From an uncultured Aquimarina sp. (GTDB lineage: Bacteria > Bacteroidota > Bacteroidia > Flavobacteriales > Flavobacteriaceae), in assembly GCA_947503835.1 (NCBI GenBank), contig CANNFM010000014.1, positions 62,001-126,000 on the forward strand: a DNA stretch of 64,000 bases, read 5' to 3'. A program made the translations under genes and the position numbers. The notes under the pieces are model-generated. The model searched no databases and was not told the origin of the DNA. It was given only the letters and a program-made list of their open reading frames with translations. The number at the start of each line of letters is the position of its first letter. Positions within the stretch are counted from its first letter, which is position 1. Shown here piece by piece: positions 45,915 to 55,051 of this stretch.

Positions 45915-46911
45915 ATGGCTTTGGCTTAATAATCGCAGCGCCTAGAGAACTTTTTAGATGATTACTTTTAGATTCCTCATCTTTATCATCACCTAATGGA
46001 AACCTAGAACCAAATTGATTATTTCTTAATATTTCCGATGCTGTTTTGAAGTTTTTTTCTTCCGAAGCCTTTTCACAATCTTCTTTAAGGCTTTTAAGTG
46101 TTGATAAAAAGTTTGATTTTCTAGTTTCGCTATAATTTTCAAAAACATCTTCATCTGATGGTGTTGTAGGTCTAAAGCATTTGAATCCATTATATTTATT
46201 CAATTCCTCATCTATGGCTTTTATGGTTTCTCTAAAAGCTTCGTCTAAGTTATCTGCATCAACGTAGTGATTAGTTGCTAAAATCGTTAGCTCAAATCCA
46301 CTAGGTAATTTCAAATTAGAGTTTTTGTTCTCTCTGAAATTTTTCCAAGCTTTTAAACAACGCACTATAGCTTCTAATCTAGACCTTGTTTTTTTCTTTT
46401 CGTTAAACCATTCATAGAATTCTTTGGGATCACTCTCTATCCAGCCTTTTGATTTATGAGCAAGCTCAATAACATCATCTTCTTTATAGTAAATAGGTAA
46501 ATCTATATGATGCCCATCTGCATAAATAACTCTTACGCAGGTTGTTTTCTTTATTGAGTCCTTTCCTGTATGGTTCTCGGTTGCTTTGTATACCCAATCG
46601 TGCCAAGTGTTAATCGATTGTTTAACATCATCATCATTTTTTTTGATAAAATAAACGCCATAATCAGTGTCATAGTCTAATAAAGGTTTTCCATCTTCAT
46701 CATATGTTAGAAGTGGATTTATAGTAGTACCCATCTCCGACGAACCTTGAGGATGAAATTTAGGTTGAATCTCATCTGGTTTGTTATCCTTGAACCATTT
46801 TTTTATTTTTTTCTTCAGTTCTTTTCTACTTTTTTTTAAGGAATCTTTTCTACTCCTATTGAGTTTAATCTCTTTATCGAATTTATTGTACTCTTTGTTT
46901 AATACTGCCAT
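45904..46911 (-). CDS. CD-NTase, CBASS cyclic-oligonucleotide synthase
   Basis: A 335-residue cGAS/DncV-like nucleotidyltransferase. The GS loop is QGSSEMGTTINP (G56-S57); the catalytic acids are in LLDYDTDYGVYF (D79/D81/D83) with a third Asp in GHHIDLPIYY (D137). When phage is sensed such enzymes make cyclic di- or oligonucleotides that activate the effector. The product and clade cannot be told by eye. It lies 11 nt downstream of the Cap15-like effector. Its C-terminus reads IKPKPYGY, of interest because type II accessory proteins act on the CD-NTase C-terminus. Confidence 0.85.
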   Translation of the reverse strand: MAVLNKEYNKFDKEIKLNRSRKDSLKKSRKELKKKIKKWFKDNKPDEIQPKFHPQGSSEMGTTINPLLTYDEDGKPLLDYDTDYGVYFIKKNDDDVKQSINTWHDWVYKATENHTGKDSIKKTTCVRVIYADGHHIDLPIYYKEDDVIELAHKSKGWIESDPKEFYEWFNEKKKTRSRLEAIVRCLKAWKNFRENKNSNLKLPSGFELTILATNHYVDADNLDEAFRETIKAIDEELNKYNGFKCFRPTTPSDEDVFENYSETRKSNFLSTLKSLKEDCEKASEEKNFKTASEILRNNQFGSRFPLGDDKDEESKSNHLKSSLGAAIIKPKPYGY

Positions 46912-46922
46912 AGTTATCTATT

Positions 46923-47540
46923 TTAGAAATCGTGATTTTTATTATTACTTACCCATTTTAGGTCCTTGAATTCTCCTTTGGTTTGGTATGGACTTCTATT
47001 TGTAAAATAGCGTCCAGATAGCTTCTTTTCATTTCCGTCCTTAATGAATTTAACCACCTCAGTTCCATAATGTGGCGGGAAGCCTTGTTCTATGCTTCCT
47101 TCATTTAGATAGTTGTAAATAAGATTGAAATGCTGCCCGTCTTGTGTGTGTTCGATATACATTCCTTTATTTGAAGAAGGTGAAGACATAGAACCATCTG
47201 CTTTCTTAGTAAAAGATGAGATATTTACATTGCTTCCGGTTTGTGAAACAATTTTTATGTGCTCAAGCTCGCCCGTTTGAAGGTCTCCGTTCTCATCTAG
47301 AAACTGATATATCAATCGCCCTTCATATCTACCAGAGAAATCTTCTACCCAAAACAGCCAACTAAATGGTTTATATTTCCACAGATATTTTGTAATCGTT
47401 ACTATCAATAGCGTAAGAATACTGAAAACCGATATCGATAATCCAAACGATTCTTTAGTTAAATAGATTAGTAAAAATCCACCTATAATAAGAAATATTA
47501 AAAATTGTGGATGGTAATACTTTAAATAGTCTTTTTCCAT
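46923..47540 (-). CDS. Cap15-like CBASS effector (two membrane helices plus beta-barrel)
   Basis: A 205-residue protein with two membrane helices (about 11-28 and 31-52) and a beta-rich domain from residue 65 on (FSGRYEGRLIYQF, then GKGMYIEHTQDGQ-type strands and LSGRYFTNRSPYQTKGEF). This is the SMODS-associated 2TM/beta-barrel layout of Cap15, which oligomerises in the inner membrane on cyclic-dinucleotide binding. It is the first gene of the three-gene CBASS operon and lies 89 nt after hsdR. Confidence 0.8.
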   Translation of the reverse strand: MEKDYLKYYHPQFLIFLIIGGFLLIYLTKESFGLSISVFSILTLLIVTITKYLWKYKPFSWLFWVEDFSGRYEGRLIYQFLDENGDLQTGELEHIKIVSQTGSNVNISSFTKKADGSMSSPSSNKGMYIEHTQDGQHFNLIYNYLNEGSIEQGFPPHYGTEVVKFIKDGNEKKLSGRYFTNRSPYQTKGEFKDLKWVSNNKNHDF

Positions 47541-47582
47541 ATTGCATTGTATTTAAAATTTATACTACAATACTACGACCTT

Positions 47583-47605
47583 ACTATGCAGAGTAACCGC
47601 ATAGT
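47583..47605. promoter_or_regulatory. Inverted repeat between hsdR and the CBASS operon
   Basis: ACTATGC (47583-47589) and GCATAGT (47599-47605) surround 9 nt. It lies 42 bp upstream of the Cap15-like start. On the minus strand no T-run follows, so it is not a good hsdR terminator. It could be an operator for the CBASS promoter. The same half-sites occur, closer together, in the etfB palindrome at 8661. Confidence 0.4.
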
Positions 47606-47629
47606 TTTTTAAAGCAATAAAGAGAAATG

Positions 47630-50600
47630 TTAGTTTGCTTGGTTGAAGTCTTCCACAATTTTGAAAATTACATCAGCCTGCTTCTCTGTAAAAACACCAT
47701 CTATACCCATACTGTGGAAGTTTTTAAAGGGTGAGTCATATAGTTTACTAGGCTCGATAGTTCCATTTGTGGTTAAGAATTTCTTGATGGTATCTAGAAA
47801 TTCTATTTGAATTGCATTAAGCTGAAAGTCATTGATAAATTTAGCGAAAGCAGCATCTACCTTTTCAGGACTCAAGCCCATCAATGATATGATAAATTTT
47901 ACTAGACTAAATTGAGTACCTAATTCTTTTTCAATGGCTTCTTTTTCTATACCACCTGCAAACAAAATGTCCTCTAGCGCTTGCAATTCTTCTTTTGTAA
48001 TAGTCTCGCCTTTTCTTATCCTTGATATTGTAATATGATCTTCATTTTTACGTATCAATTCTTCTAGACGATACACATTATTTTGAAAAGGCGACGATGC
48101 ATATATAGGATCTCTTTCGCTTACCATACCGCTTACAACAATCTTGTCTTCCATAATATAATCTGCAAAATCTGTAGTTACATAACGTTGGTCAATTGGA
48201 TCTATATATTTTACGAGCTCACGCACACCTTTTCTTAGTTTTTCAAGATGAACTATGCCTTCTACTTTCCAGAAATCCTCTTCCAGTGGTAACTTGATTA
48301 ATGCTTCTTTAGATTTGACAGCTGGTATTGTTGTTTTCTTTAATAGCTTTCTAGATGTACCTACTACTTTTGAAATAGGTATCATAAAGCTATTAATATA
48401 TTCTTCGCTACTAGGTGTTTCTAGTCTTTTAGTGATTAATGTAAATAGTAATTTGTCATAAAATCTTGCTAGGTCTGTATCTCCTTTTTCCGGCTTTACT
48501 AAAGATGCCAATTCATCTTCTATACGTTTTGCCTCACGTTTTGATAAATGATTCCATATCTCACGATTCTCATTTCCAAATTCGTGTACAATTTCTAATT
48601 TCATTTTTACATCAAATCGCTCTAAATCTAATGTTGAAATATCTTTATGTAAGCCATCTAATAATTCAGTTCTAAAACTTTGCAGAGAATGATCATCTTT
48701 AAACTGATTACTCTTTAAATATTCTGCAAGACGCAATCGTAAACCAAATAAAATCTCTGTCAAACTCTTTTGTGAGCTTGTTTCTATGCCTTCTGGATTT
48801 TCATTAAAAAACTCAAAGTTTCCACATAAGTCAAAAATTAAGAAATGTGTTTTATCTTGTCCTGTTCCAAAAAGATCTGGACGTAGTCGTGAACCACGAC
48901 CTATCATTTGCCAAAACTTAGAATAGGATTTTACTGGCTTATAAAATACCAGATTAACACAACTCGGTGCGTCAATCCCTGTATCCATCATATCTACTGA
49001 AATTGCTATTTGTGGTAATCTATCTTTTTCCTCATCACAGAAGCGATTGATAAACTCTTTGGCTTTAGGCTCACTATGCGTAATTACTTTTACATAGTCG
49101 TTACCAAACTGTTCTTTATCCAGTTCCATAAAAGTATCTTTTAGAAACTGTGCGTGCTTTCTATTTTTAGCAAAAATAATCGTCTTTCCTAATTCATCAC
49201 CGCCACGCTTTTTAATACCGTGTTCTAAAATGTATTGAAGTGTTTCTATGGCAGTTGGTTTATTAAATAACCAACTGTTTAATTCTGAAGATGAAATCCA
49301 CTCGTTACCTGTCGCTTCTTCACCATCTAATATTTCTTCTTCAAACTCCTCTTTTTCTTCATCTGAAAGCTCGTCATACCTAATACCTTCGGTCATAAAC
49401 TTGGTAGGAACCGGAATAGTTTTATAGGGATTAAGATGTCTGGGTACATTGTTTACTGCCTCTTCGAACGTATATGCATCTGTTGGCGATTTATCTGCCA
49501 ATCCAAAAATGTGATATGTATTTTTATCAATACTATTTTTTGGTGTTGCGGTAAGCCCTAAGAAAAGCCCATCGAAATACTCGAAAATAGCTTGGTATTT
49601 TTTGTAAATCGAACGGTGTGCCTCATCAATAATTATTAAGTCGAAATGGCCTACACCGTAAAAACGTGCTTCTTCATCACGACTACGATCTATTAATCCC
49701 ATCATTGTCTGATAGGTGGAAAACGCAAATCGCGCATCTGGATTGTCTTTTTCTTCTAAGAGATTGACACTAGTATGTTCTGGTAAATGCTTTACAAAAT
49801 TTCGTTTTGCTTGATCCACCAAACTGGTTCTATCTGCTAGGAATAGAATGCGTTTTGCCCAATTGCATTCTAGCATTAATTTTGAAAAAGCAATAGATGT
49901 TCTAGTTTTCCCAGTTCCTGTAGCTAATACTAGTAAAGCACCTCTGTTAGTACCTATTAATTTACCATAACTTTTATCATTACCAGCAAAATGCTCTGCT
50001 ATACTTTTGATGGCTCGCATTTGATAGGAACGTCCTGCTATTTCTGTATCTATAGGTGCGGTACGGATATCTTTACGATGGGTACGTCGAAACATAACCG
50101 TCTGTAGTTCTGCTTTTGTATAGAAACCGTGTACTCTTCGTGATTGTTTATAGAACTGGTCATCCCATAAAAAAATCTCATAGCCATTGCTGTAATACAT
50201 TACTGGACGGTGACCATGCATTTTTTCTAAACTATCAGCATACAGTTGTGCTTGATTTTCACCTTTACTCGCACTTTCCAACGTGCGTTTAGCCTCTACC
50301 AAAGCTAGTGGCAAACCGTCGTCATCCCATAATACATAATCTACATAGCCTGTCTCAGAAATGTTTGTCGATTTGGGCATATAGGCAACCTTATATTCCT
50401 TATCGTTTATGCCTTTTAAATCCCAACCTGCTTCACGTAAGGCAACATCGATTAAATATTTCCGTGTTTCAACTTCGTTACGTGGATGTTTAACCTCATC
50501 TTCAACGTTAGCTTCTACTTTATTAATCACAAAAGATTCTTGTCGTAATTCAAGTTGTCTTTTGAGTAATTCGTTTTCTTCTGCTAATACCTTTCGTTCT

Positions 50601-51124
50601 TCTTCCTTTATTTTTAGCTGCTCTTGGTAGATATCTAATTCTTTATCAAGCTGCTCTTGCAAATTTTGTTTTTGCTTTCGCGAAAGTTCACTTCCACCTT
50701 CTTTAGGTATGCAATCAAAATCGAAAATTCCAATGTCGGGTACTGATTCTTGTGCATACGATTTTATAAACCATTTGCCAAAATAGAATAACGCTTCTAT
50801 AGCTTTGTGTGAATCTATATCATTTACAGCTTTGTTATGCGCTGCTAGATTACCTGCACTCTTAATAATGAATAATTCATTATATAATTTGTGATTGAAT
50901 TGTTCTTTGAAGTCAGTCTGTACTAATAAGTTGTGTAGCGTGGTATTATGCTGTTGCTCCAGATCTTCGTCATTTGCATACATCCAATTTATAGCTTCTT
51001 CTAACGCCATACGACTATATATAAGTGATGTACGCGGGTCTGTAATAACCAACTGTTCTGCCTTGACCGCTCTGTTGTGAAAGGTGGCAAACTCGTCTTT
51101 AAGAAACTTAAAATTTGAATTCAT
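47630..51124 (-). CDS. hsdR: Type I restriction endonuclease R subunit
   Basis: A 1164-residue HsdR. An N-terminal DUF4145-like domain (about 15-110) and a coiled-coil (about 145-200) precede the nuclease domain with D262 in GYVDYVLWDDDG and E277/K279 in ALVEAKR. The SF2 motor has Walker A ATGTGKT (401-407), DEAH (500-503) and motif VI QMIGRGSRLRPD. It cleaves unmodified DNA after ATP-driven translocation, together with HsdM and HsdS. All key residues seen are intact, so it is probably functional. It lies 24 nt downstream of hsdS. Confidence 0.94.
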   Translation of the reverse strand: MNSNFKFLKDEFATFHNRAVKAEQLVITDPRTSLIYSRMALEEAINWMYANDEDLEQQHNTTLHNLLVQTDFKEQFNHKLYNELFIIKSAGNLAAHNKAVNDIDSHKAIEALFYFGKWFIKSYAQESVPDIGIFDFDCIPKEGGSELSRKQKQNLQEQLDKELDIYQEQLKIKEEERKVLAEENELLKRQLELRQESFVINKVEANVEDEVKHPRNEVETRKYLIDVALREAGWDLKGINDKEYKVAYMPKSTNISETGYVDYVLWDDDGLPLALVEAKRTLESASKGENQAQLYADSLEKMHGHRPVMYYSNGYEIFLWDDQFYKQSRRVHGFYTKAELQTVMFRRTHRKDIRTAPIDTEIAGRSYQMRAIKSIAEHFAGNDKSYGKLIGTNRGALLVLATGTGKTRTSIAFSKLMLECNWAKRILFLADRTSLVDQAKRNFVKHLPEHTSVNLLEEKDNPDARFAFSTYQTMMGLIDRSRDEEARFYGVGHFDLIIIDEAHRSIYKKYQAIFEYFDGLFLGLTATPKNSIDKNTYHIFGLADKSPTDAYTFEEAVNNVPRHLNPYKTIPVPTKFMTEGIRYDELSDEEKEEFEEEILDGEEATGNEWISSSELNSWLFNKPTAIETLQYILEHGIKKRGGDELGKTIIFAKNRKHAQFLKDTFMELDKEQFGNDYVKVITHSEPKAKEFINRFCDEEKDRLPQIAISVDMMDTGIDAPSCVNLVFYKPVKSYSKFWQMIGRGSRLRPDLFGTGQDKTHFLIFDLCGNFEFFNENPEGIETSSQKSLTEILFGLRLRLAEYLKSNQFKDDHSLQSFRTELLDGLHKDISTLDLERFDVKMKLEIVHEFGNENREIWNHLSKREAKRIEDELASLVKPEKGDTDLARFYDKLLFTLITKRLETPSSEEYINSFMIPISKVVGTSRKLLKKTTIPAVKSKEALIKLPLEEDFWKVEGIVHLEKLRKGVRELVKYIDPIDQRYVTTDFADYIMEDKIVVSGMVSERDPIYASSPFQNNVYRLEELIRKNEDHITISRIRKGETITKEELQALEDILFAGGIEKEAIEKELGTQFSLVKFIISLMGLSPEKVDAAFAKFINDFQLNAIQIEFLDTIKKFLTTNGTIEPSKLYDSPFKNFHSMGIDGVFTEKQADVIFKIVEDFNQAN

Positions 51125-51148
51125 ACTTATAAGATACTCTTTATTTTT

Positions 51149-52354
51149 TTACACCAACTCTCCTTTAAAGGCCCTTTGTAATAGGCAATTAAACAAATCT
51201 TCGCTTTCCTTTAACTCTTGTTTGGCTAGTACTTTTTGTTGCTCTATTAAAGCTAGTTTTTCTGCGAATTGTTTTTGAAGTTCTAGCGGGGGATAAATAA
51301 TTGGAAATTCTTCTAAATGATTTTTATTTAACTGTCTCTTATCTATTCCTCCTACACAAACTCTTCGTATATATTCACGATATTGATTTGTGGTTAAAAT
51401 AAACAAGATGTATTCATTTATAACTTCCTTTTTGAGCCTTATAAGATATACATGACCATTTAAGTTTGCTTTCTCATCTTCTCCCTGATACATTGCAGCT
51501 CTCCCTAGACTACTGTTCTCAGTATTAACTCTTCCTGTTTTAGTCATTAAAATATCACCTTTTTTCAAACTACTTTTTTTCATACCATTATGAGTAGCCT
51601 CATCTATAAAAGCAATATCATTCATTAACAAATTATTCCTCCAAACGTTTTGACTTCTGAAAAAAGTAATTCCTTTTTTTACATATACTTTACTGCCGCC
51701 TTTAGGTGTATTTCCACTTCCTATTTTAGTGGATAATTGTTTTAGTTTATGAATTTTCCAGCTTTTTGGATTAACCACTGGATCCCCAAACATATCTAAA
51801 AAGATAGATTGAGCTAGCAGGTCATATTCATTAAGTAATTGAGTTGTTTTGTCACGTAAAGTCGCAGCATCATCTAATATACCAGCTATGTGTTTTTGTT
51901 TTTTTATTGATGGTAATGGAATTTTTAAGTTTTCAATATAACGGGTTAATTGTAAATTAATAATTCCTGTAGTCTTGTTCTGAAACATTCCCGTAATTCC
52001 ATACCGATGACTTCCATAAAGTAAATAATGTAAATATTTTGGTTCAACTTTATCTTTCTTAGGTCTCAATATTGATGTAAAATTATTACAGAGATATACA
52101 CCTTCTTCTTCATAGAAAACAACACGGCCAACTGGTTGTTTTGGACCACCACCTGATTTTTCAATTATAATATCGCCTTTCAACAACTTCTTTTGTTCAA
52201 TTTTCTTTTTTGAAATAACTCTTTTTACAACGTTAGTCAAATCAAGAACACCATCATTAGTAAAATTCGTGGTTCTCAAAATATTCGTTCCCTCACCTTC
52301 TGTTCCCCATTCTCCAGTAATAGGTTTTTCAATTAAATCTTTTAGATATGCCAT
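51149..52354 (-). CDS. hsdS: Type I restriction-modification specificity subunit
   Basis: A 401-residue HsdS with two target-recognition domains. The first covers about 1-150 and ends NLKIPLPSIKKQKHIAGILDD; the second is about 190-370 and ends EEFPIIYPPLELQKQFAEKL. Each is followed by the helical spacer that sets the recognition gap. It starts at the ATG at 52354, just past the hsdM stop (TAATTGATG); an in-frame TTG at 52357 adds one residue. It sets the DNA target of the HsdM/HsdR complex. The site itself cannot be read from the sequence. Confidence 0.93.
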   Translation of the reverse strand: MAYLKDLIEKPITGEWGTEGEGTNILRTTNFTNDGVLDLTNVVKRVISKKKIEQKKLLKGDIIIEKSGGGPKQPVGRVVFYEEEGVYLCNNFTSILRPKKDKVEPKYLHYLLYGSHRYGITGMFQNKTTGIINLQLTRYIENLKIPLPSIKKQKHIAGILDDAATLRDKTTQLLNEYDLLAQSIFLDMFGDPVVNPKSWKIHKLKQLSTKIGSGNTPKGGSKVYVKKGITFFRSQNVWRNNLLMNDIAFIDEATHNGMKKSSLKKGDILMTKTGRVNTENSSLGRAAMYQGEDEKANLNGHVYLIRLKKEVINEYILFILTTNQYREYIRRVCVGGIDKRQLNKNHLEEFPIIYPPLELQKQFAEKLALIEQQKVLAKQELKESEDLFNCLLQRAFKGELV

Positions 52355-52357
52355 CAA

Positions 52358-53890
52358 TTATAAGAGTTTTGATAATTTTTTATTGATTTGCATTCTATCT
52401 AAATTGAGTGAATCAATTTTCTTCAATATTTCTGAAGGTGAATCATATTCCACTTCTTTATAAACAATCTCTTTATAACGATTGATAGACAAATCCCAAT
52501 CGTTTTTTTCTATTTCTTTAAATGGAACTAGAAATGATTGTTCGGTACGTGCTCTTTTGTCTTTATTCCGTTTTGGGTAACGAGCAAGTAGATCGGGTAG
52601 ATTAAATTTACTATGCAGATCTTCTTGATCATCTTTCGCTTCCTTTGCAAAAATATCTCCAAAAGAAAAAGCATCGAATACTTTTTCATCTACCAGTAAA
52701 TTACGCTTATCATCAAGACTTTTCCCGTCCGCCTTCATATCATAAAACCATACATTATCGGTACCACCATTATCAGTCTTGGTAAAAATGATGATTGCAG
52801 TACTAACTCCAGCATAAGGCTTAAAAACACCACTTGGTAAAGAGATAACTGCTTCTAGTTTATGGTTTTTTACAATCTCACTTCGTATACTTTTAAAAGC
52901 TTTACCACTTCCAAAAAGCACACCATCTGGTACAATCACTGCTGCACGTCCTCCTTTTTTGAGTTGTCGTAGTATCAAGGCGAGAAATAATAACTCTGTT
53001 TTAGTGGTTTTAGTAACGTTACTAAGGCCTGGCGCAATGCTTTCTTTATCTATTGTTCCTTTAAAAGGTGGATTCGCTAGTACTAACGTATAGGCGTCAC
53101 TTATTATATTATCTTTACTTACTGCGTCTACATCTATAATATTAGGTTCTTCTACGCCATGCAAAAACAGGTTCATAGAGGCAATACGAAGCATTGTAGC
53201 ATCAAACTCGGTACCATTAAACATGTGTTTGTTTATATGGTCTTTATGTTTGTCTAGTTCAGTAATGTCGTAATGTTTATCTACATATTCCTTAGCTGCC
53301 ACTAGAAATCCTGCAGTACCCACCGAGGGATCGCAAATTGTATCTTCTAGTGTAGGTTGCATTAGTTCGACCATTAGTTTAATAATATGCCGCGGTGTTC
53401 TGAACTGACCAGAGGTACCTCCTCCTTCTAATTTAGATAGTAGATATTCGTACACATCGCCCTTGATGTCTTGTGACTCCATATCTACACGTTCTAGTTT
53501 TTCTATGACCTGGTCTAAGGTGGCCGCTTTATTTATACCAAAAGACGCATCTTTCATATAGGTGCTAAAGAGGCTTTTCTTACTTCCTAAACTTCGTATA
53601 AAAGGAAAAATGCCATCTACCGAATTACTGAAAATCTGGTGACGAGCTGGTGCATCCATTTCTTTTAGATTTTTCCAGCGAAAGTCTTGTTGGTCTTTAC
53701 CAAAAATGGGGTTAAAATCTTTTTTTAGTCTTTTTGCCATACGCTCATTACGAGTTTCTGTCTCGTCTAAATCTTTGATAAAGATGAGATAGGTGAGTTG
53801 CTCGACAATGGTAATGGTATTTGATATTCCACCTGTCCAGAATGTATTCCAGATAGCATCTATTTGTGATTTTAATTCTCCTGTGATCAT
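52358..53890 (-). CDS. hsdM: Type I restriction-modification methyltransferase subunit
   Basis: A 510-residue N6-adenine methyltransferase. The N-terminal helical HsdM_N domain is followed by SAM motif I DPSVGTAGF (187-195) and the catalytic NPPF (273-276). Later segments VPDGVLFGSGKAFKSIR and SLPSGVFKPYAGVSTAII are standard. It is the canonical HsdM of this locus, clearly different from the fusion protein upstream. It lies 6 nt after the receiver-domain gene, so both are in one transcript. Confidence 0.95.
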   Translation of the reverse strand: MITGELKSQIDAIWNTFWTGGISNTITIVEQLTYLIFIKDLDETETRNERMAKRLKKDFNPIFGKDQQDFRWKNLKEMDAPARHQIFSNSVDGIFPFIRSLGSKKSLFSTYMKDASFGINKAATLDQVIEKLERVDMESQDIKGDVYEYLLSKLEGGGTSGQFRTPRHIIKLMVELMQPTLEDTICDPSVGTAGFLVAAKEYVDKHYDITELDKHKDHINKHMFNGTEFDATMLRIASMNLFLHGVEEPNIIDVDAVSKDNIISDAYTLVLANPPFKGTIDKESIAPGLSNVTKTTKTELLFLALILRQLKKGGRAAVIVPDGVLFGSGKAFKSIRSEIVKNHKLEAVISLPSGVFKPYAGVSTAIIIFTKTDNGGTDNVWFYDMKADGKSLDDKRNLLVDEKVFDAFSFGDIFAKEAKDDQEDLHSKFNLPDLLARYPKRNKDKRARTEQSFLVPFKEIEKNDWDLSINRYKEIVYKEVEYDSPSEILKKIDSLNLDRMQINKKLSKLL

Positions 53891-53896
53891 ATTTTA

Positions 53897-55051
53897 TTAA
53901 ACTGTAATATCTTTTATAAATGTTTTTGTTCCGTCTGAACTTGGCTGAGTCGTTATTTCTAGACTTTGATTTAGTTTTAGTTTATTGGAAGTGACCATAG
54001 ATGGTGGTATACCAACTTCTAAGGTGTTCCCATCTTGTTTAAAAGTACCCCAACCATTACCTGCAATTCTTGTCACCTTTCCTCTAATAGAAGCTGATCC
54101 TAACGCTGTTTGTGCCTTTGTCCATTTAGCAAGATTTGTCGCTTTGTCCATGTTATTGTCTATAAATGACTTAACACAATCTAAAGTATCTAGTAACAGC
54201 AGAATTGTACTTTGATATAAAAATGTATTTGAATTTGATGCCATATATGCATCAACACCAAGGTTGCTTCCTTGATTATGTGACCCGTCTTGGGTAATAT
54301 TCAATATTTTGAAAATATTAAAGGCGATTACAGGATGTAAGATTTCTTTTTGGTGAATATAATCTCTGTGTTTACCTGATAGAAATAATCCAGAACCATT
54401 AATCCATCCTTTGTCTTGCATAATTTCATCAGGAATACACCCAATCTCATTTAATTTTGAAAATATAGCTTCAATAATCTTCCTTATTCCCGTTAGAGAA
54501 TCTTGAGCGATTTTAATTTGACTTGGATTTTCAATATCCAAAACCAAGTTATGTAACCTGTCAAAATGCTTCTTACCTAAATAAGCATCAGTACACATCT
54601 CGAATGGATTATGGTATTTATGTTTTAGCTTTGTTAGCTCCCTATTTGCACAAGTGTCTACAAGCATATTAAAAAGGGCATCCTCATCTTCATCAACACC
54701 TTTGTTAAACACGTGAGGAAAAGCATTATTAAATTCAGGTGATGCGTATGTTTTAGCTTGTCCAGTTAACACAAAATAAGCCAGTGTATTATCCAAATCT
54801 CGGATTCTATCTTTTGCTTGATGTACCCATCTTGTATCTTCTGTTCCTGGTACATCCGTTTCATTTTCAAAAAATTTAGCATCTAATAAGACTGCATCAT
54901 ATTTTGAAAGATTTGCTTCTAGTTCCCCACAACCACCATTCATTGATTTATATGGCCATAATTTAATATCAAAATCTGTTGCGGTTTTATGAACAGCATC
55001 TAATGATTCGTGTTGATCATCTATCCAAAGTACATTATATTTTCTACTCAT
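53897..55051 (-). CDS. Receiver-domain protein with C-terminal cold-shock/OB-like domain, partner of the fusion kinase
   Basis: A 384-residue protein. The N-terminal receiver has all CheY-type residues: D11/D12 (VLWIDDQ), the phospho-acceptor D57 (AVLLDAKFF), T96 (YFVLTGQ) and K117 (VFNKG). Residues about 125-310 are a helical region without recognised family. The last 65 residues (from about 320; SIRGKVTRIAGNGWGTFKQD) look like a cold-shock/OB fold, suggesting nucleic-acid binding. No HTH output domain is seen. It overlaps the fusion kinase gene by 8 bp and is followed 6 nt later by hsdM. Confidence 0.75.
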   Translation of the reverse strand: MSRKYNVLWIDDQHESLDAVHKTATDFDIKLWPYKSMNGGCGELEANLSKYDAVLLDAKFFENETDVPGTEDTRWVHQAKDRIRDLDNTLAYFVLTGQAKTYASPEFNNAFPHVFNKGVDEDEDALFNMLVDTCANRELTKLKHKYHNPFEMCTDAYLGKKHFDRLHNLVLDIENPSQIKIAQDSLTGIRKIIEAIFSKLNEIGCIPDEIMQDKGWINGSGLFLSGKHRDYIHQKEILHPVIAFNIFKILNITQDGSHNQGSNLGVDAYMASNSNTFLYQSTILLLLDTLDCVKSFIDNNMDKATNLAKWTKAQTALGSASIRGKVTRIAGNGWGTFKQDGNTLEVGIPPSMVTSNKLKLNQSLEITTQPSSDGTKTFIKDITV

